Shown here one piece after another: positions 61,101 through 64,000 of a stretch of DNA of 64,000 bases. The stretch covers positions 90,190,254-90,254,253 of the forward strand of contig OX388343.1 in assembly GCA_947579665.1 (NCBI GenBank), read 5' to 3'. Source of the stretch: Sympetrum striolatum (lineage: Eukaryota > Arthropoda > Insecta > Odonata > Libellulidae). The notes below the pieces were generated by a model that did not search any database, was not told where the DNA came from, and was given only the letters and a program-made list of their open reading frames with translations. Positions within the stretch are counted from its first letter, which is position 1. Every line of letters starts with the position of its first letter. A program made the position numbers and the translations under genes.

Positions 61101-63807
61101 GATTCGAATATCTCGTTTATCTTCCATGTATAAGATATTTTTCCACAAAATGTCTGCATGATTCTCGAGAAATAATATTCTATAAGTACTTTATTGTCAT
61201 TCTTGATTTTAGTTACTATATTCTTTATTTTCCTTTCTCATGATTTCATTTGGAATTGATCTTGTTGCTTAGGAAATATGGACACGTCTGTCAAAGGCCA
61301 TCTTGTTTTGACGGAATAGAAGTATACCCCCAAAATTTTCCTTTCTCTCAAATAGCTCTTGGTGTGAAATTTATAGGGAGTGGCACGCTATTCTGGTGGT
61401 ATTTTGGCTTTGGAAATTGCGGAGAGGTTAGAGACAGTAAATAAAATGAGGGGAATGCTAAGAAACCGAATAATAATAAAATCCGAATATAAAGTTTTAG
61501 AGGAAGATCCGAAACTCATCCATTAAAGTCATTGTGAGAAATATCTTTTATGCCGTAAATATGTCGTTTTTAGACTTGCAATAATTTTTTTAAATTGCGT
61601 AATATAGTTTTAGTTCTTTGTTGCTGACTTTAATTTGTTTTCTCCTACCATATGGAAAGTTTATCAATGAGACGATTGTAAATAAATTAAAAAATTACGA
61701 AAATTCAATTTTAGCTCGCTCGATTTCGATTAACGAATTTTAACCGATATTTTATATAACTGACCGTGGGACAAGACATTGTATCTGTTATAGTGCAAAA
61801 AAATTAGAGAGCTACAATTCGTACCAATCTTAATTAAGTAATGGTAAAGTTGCAGAATTCCGAGGGGCAGATATGTTCATGCCTCCAATGGATTCTTTCA
61901 AGTTCCGTATCTTACAAAAGCCATAATTATCTTCTTCTTAATTCCAGATAAACTTCATTATTCTTGACTTCCATTTTATTTCCTCTCATCGACGATCATT
62001 AAGACGATAGGAATCGTATAGGAAACCCCCGAATAATCGCACCCTGTTATTGGAAGTCTTATCAGAAAAAATATTCAGATTTGGTAACGGAAACAGCTGC
62101 GATATGAGTCATGAATTGGCCAGATGTACCTTTCAAGCTACGCATCGGGAATTCTGATAAAGTGTTCAATGACGCATCTATTTAAGAACTTAAAAAGATG
62201 TGAATTTATAGCTTATATTTTAACAAGTTTAATACCTTTATGCTATTAGCAAGTTAATAACAACCTATTTAATTAATAGTTAATCTTTAAACTATTCATA
62301 TATTTTTTGGTAAAATTACTCGCGGAAAGTATTCTAAATTAGGAACATAAACGCTTTTCTGAGGCTCAAATGTTGCTTTTTTGGTGATCTTTAGATAACT
62401 CCTGATATAAAAAATATTTTGCTGCAATAAATTTATCACAAAACCAAAAAAATTATTATGGGAAATATTTTTGGAGCGTAAGAATAGAATTGAAGGATAG
62501 AAATCAATCAATGAGTGTTTCGGTGGGTTTAATCACTACTCGACGTCACGTTTCTTGGTGACTAACTCCACCCTATGTGTCATAGTTATTTGATATGACT
62601 GATAAATTTGTTCATCGAAAGTATTTGGAAAGTTATATTTATCTTTTTTGCTACAAAACACAGGCAATTGTTACCATTTCTTTCAACTAATCTAAAGATA
62701 CATTTGAGAGAGAGCAAAAAAATAAGAAAGATATACCTTTTGTATATTATTGGTAAAGAAAACATTATGCTGATGTTTACATTACCGGATCATTTTAGGA
62801 GATTGCGTTTTTGCTGATGAAGTGAATTCCAGAACCAGCTGTCCTCGTTTTCTGAGATAACACAATACCTACTAATTATGTAGGTCTTTAATTATCTTCC
62901 TCGTCTATGGGTAAATATTAAAATTATATAACCCATGTTATACTGCTTGTTGAATCCTCGATTTGAGCCTAACTTTTCATTCAAATTAATTTAATTCGAT
63001 TTCAAAAAGTTTAAAAGGAATTCATTTCCTCCTCTGCCGCAAAATCCGTAAGGGGAGAGCTAGCTGCATTGCAGTAAATTGGACAGCTTACCTTCGCCCC
63101 TCTTTGCTTATCACCACACTCGAATATCTATAATATCGTTTGAGTGTTAGGTATGTTTACTCTGTTCTATCCCTTTTTGGAAACCGATTACACACAGATA
63201 ACAAACTCTGACATCGTTGTTTTTCTCTTACTCATAAGCGAAAACAGGGACGGAGAGATTTAGATAGGCAATTATTGAAAGTGTTCGATAAAGGTAGTAA
63301 ACATTTGGTCTATCGATTTATGGTCGGATAGGATCCATAAGATATTTTTTACTACTACTTTATAGAAATACTCTGAAATTATGCTATATTTCAGAAATTG
63401 TGTATCGCTTTTTCACAAATAATTTATAATTGTTTTACTCTATGCGTAAAGTAACATCATGTCCATTATTATACTGCATCTAAAGAAAATGAGATATTGT
63501 CTTGTATGTAAATATTTAAATATCTCTGGAAGCTAAAAAATATATAACGAATCGAATTCCATTCAATTTTGTGGAAGATTAATCAATATGTACAATTTAT
63601 AGAGCATCAATACGCATCAAAATATCAAGCATTTCATTTATATGGTTTACTATATTTTCGTACGTGACAGATTGGTTTAGGCAGTCGGCGAAACCTGTTG
63701 TTACAAAGATCGTAGGAATGCAGACGAACTCCGCAATTGCGGGTCTGTTGCGGTAGTGAAATAAATTATGTGTAAAGGTTACTTTACGGAATAAATTTAC
63801 ATTTCAG
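58111..63807. other. No recognised gene
   Basis: AT-rich DNA with GC-richer patches at about 58130-58420, 59640-60250 and 63050-63120. A GC-rich 12-bp palindrome CCGCAATTGCGG lies at about 63736-63747. No exon, RNA gene or transposon end was recognised. Confidence 0.55.
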
Positions 63808-63930
63808 GCGGTGGAAACTAAAATAAGAGAAGCGGTTGAACCAATCGCTATGAGAAAATTTGTTGTTCATTCTGAAATGGATATTTCAAATAAAAACGAT
63901 GAAATGGATGTAAATAACACATTAGGATGA
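63808..63930 (+). CDS. Candidate terminal exon, unknown product
   Basis: After an acceptor-like TTTACATTTCAG (AG at 63806-63807) the frame is open for 40 codons and ends in TGA at 63928-63930. The peptide, beginning AVETKIREAVEP and ending DVNNTLG, is charged and protein-like. No ATG precedes it in frame, so it would have to be a spliced 3' exon. The first 12 residues recall the start of BolA-like proteins, but the following residues do not fit that fold, so I do not assign it. The polypyrimidine tract is weak and chance is possible. Confidence 0.25.
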   Translation, partial: AVETKIREAVEPIAMRKFVVHSEMDISNKNDEMDVNNTLG

Positions 63931-64000
63931 AAACATTCATCGTATACTCAATTCATATGTATTATATGTTTGAGATCCTGCGCTTTTTCCCTCATTTGAA

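Noticed and set aside
63808..63860. BolA-like protein fragment
   Set aside because: Only about 12 residues recall the BolA N-terminal helix; the conserved residues that should follow are absent.
1..64000. CRISPR arrays, bacterial operons, telomeric TTAGG arrays, snRNA, 5S rRNA or well-known insect miRNA genes
   Set aside because: I looked for their characteristic repeats or seed sequences by eye and found none. A covariance-model search would be decisive.

Overview
The window is AT-rich, intron-poor-in-signal eukaryotic DNA, most likely from an arthropod and probably an insect. The reasons are one spliced exon with GT/AG borders from an animal amino-acid transporter family, a Penelope-like retroelement of the arthropod type (reverse transcriptase plus GIY-YIG endonuclease), tRNA-derived SINE copies, Tc1/mariner-type terminal repeats, and a complete lack of bacterial gene organisation. 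Species cannot be named from the sequence.

Coding content is very low. One exon is recognised with confidence: 27741-27866 (+), membrane segment 5 of a heterodimeric (SLC7A5-8-like) amino-acid transporter. Its neighbouring exons were not found, so its introns are long and much of the window may be intron. Weaker exon or ORF candidates, mostly an open frame ending at a splice consensus, are listed with low confidence: 10776-10919 (+), 15631-15861 (-), 16928-17233 (-), 26181-26333 (-), 26653-26910 (+), 38153-38273 (-), 41695-41949 (+), 42641-42712 (+, signal-peptide-like) and 63808-63930 (+).

Mobile and repeat content is the richest part. 5270-5451 is a 182-bp fold-back element with a hammerhead-ribozyme-like core. 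20155-20290 and 28645-28760 are two copies of one tRNA-derived SINE; other tRNA-like heads lie at 10212-10305 and 33620-33684. 20738-20990 looks like a reversed LINE 3' end. 24404-24548 is a MITE with 29-bp inverted repeats. 34724-36262 is a 5'-truncated, nonsense-mutated Penelope-like element whose 3' UTR ends with a second hammerhead-like motif. 51155-51231 is a minimal Tc1/mariner-type MITE with TA target duplication. 51997-52108 and 55169-55280 are 112-bp inverted copies, about 91% identical, enclosing 3.06 kb. Tandem duplications lie at 25009-25085 and 31358-31562.

The rest is unassigned AT-rich sequence broken every 1.5-3 kb by short islands (150-600 bp) that are visibly richer in G+C. 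Short open frames cluster in these islands on both strands, but none shows a recognisable protein domain.
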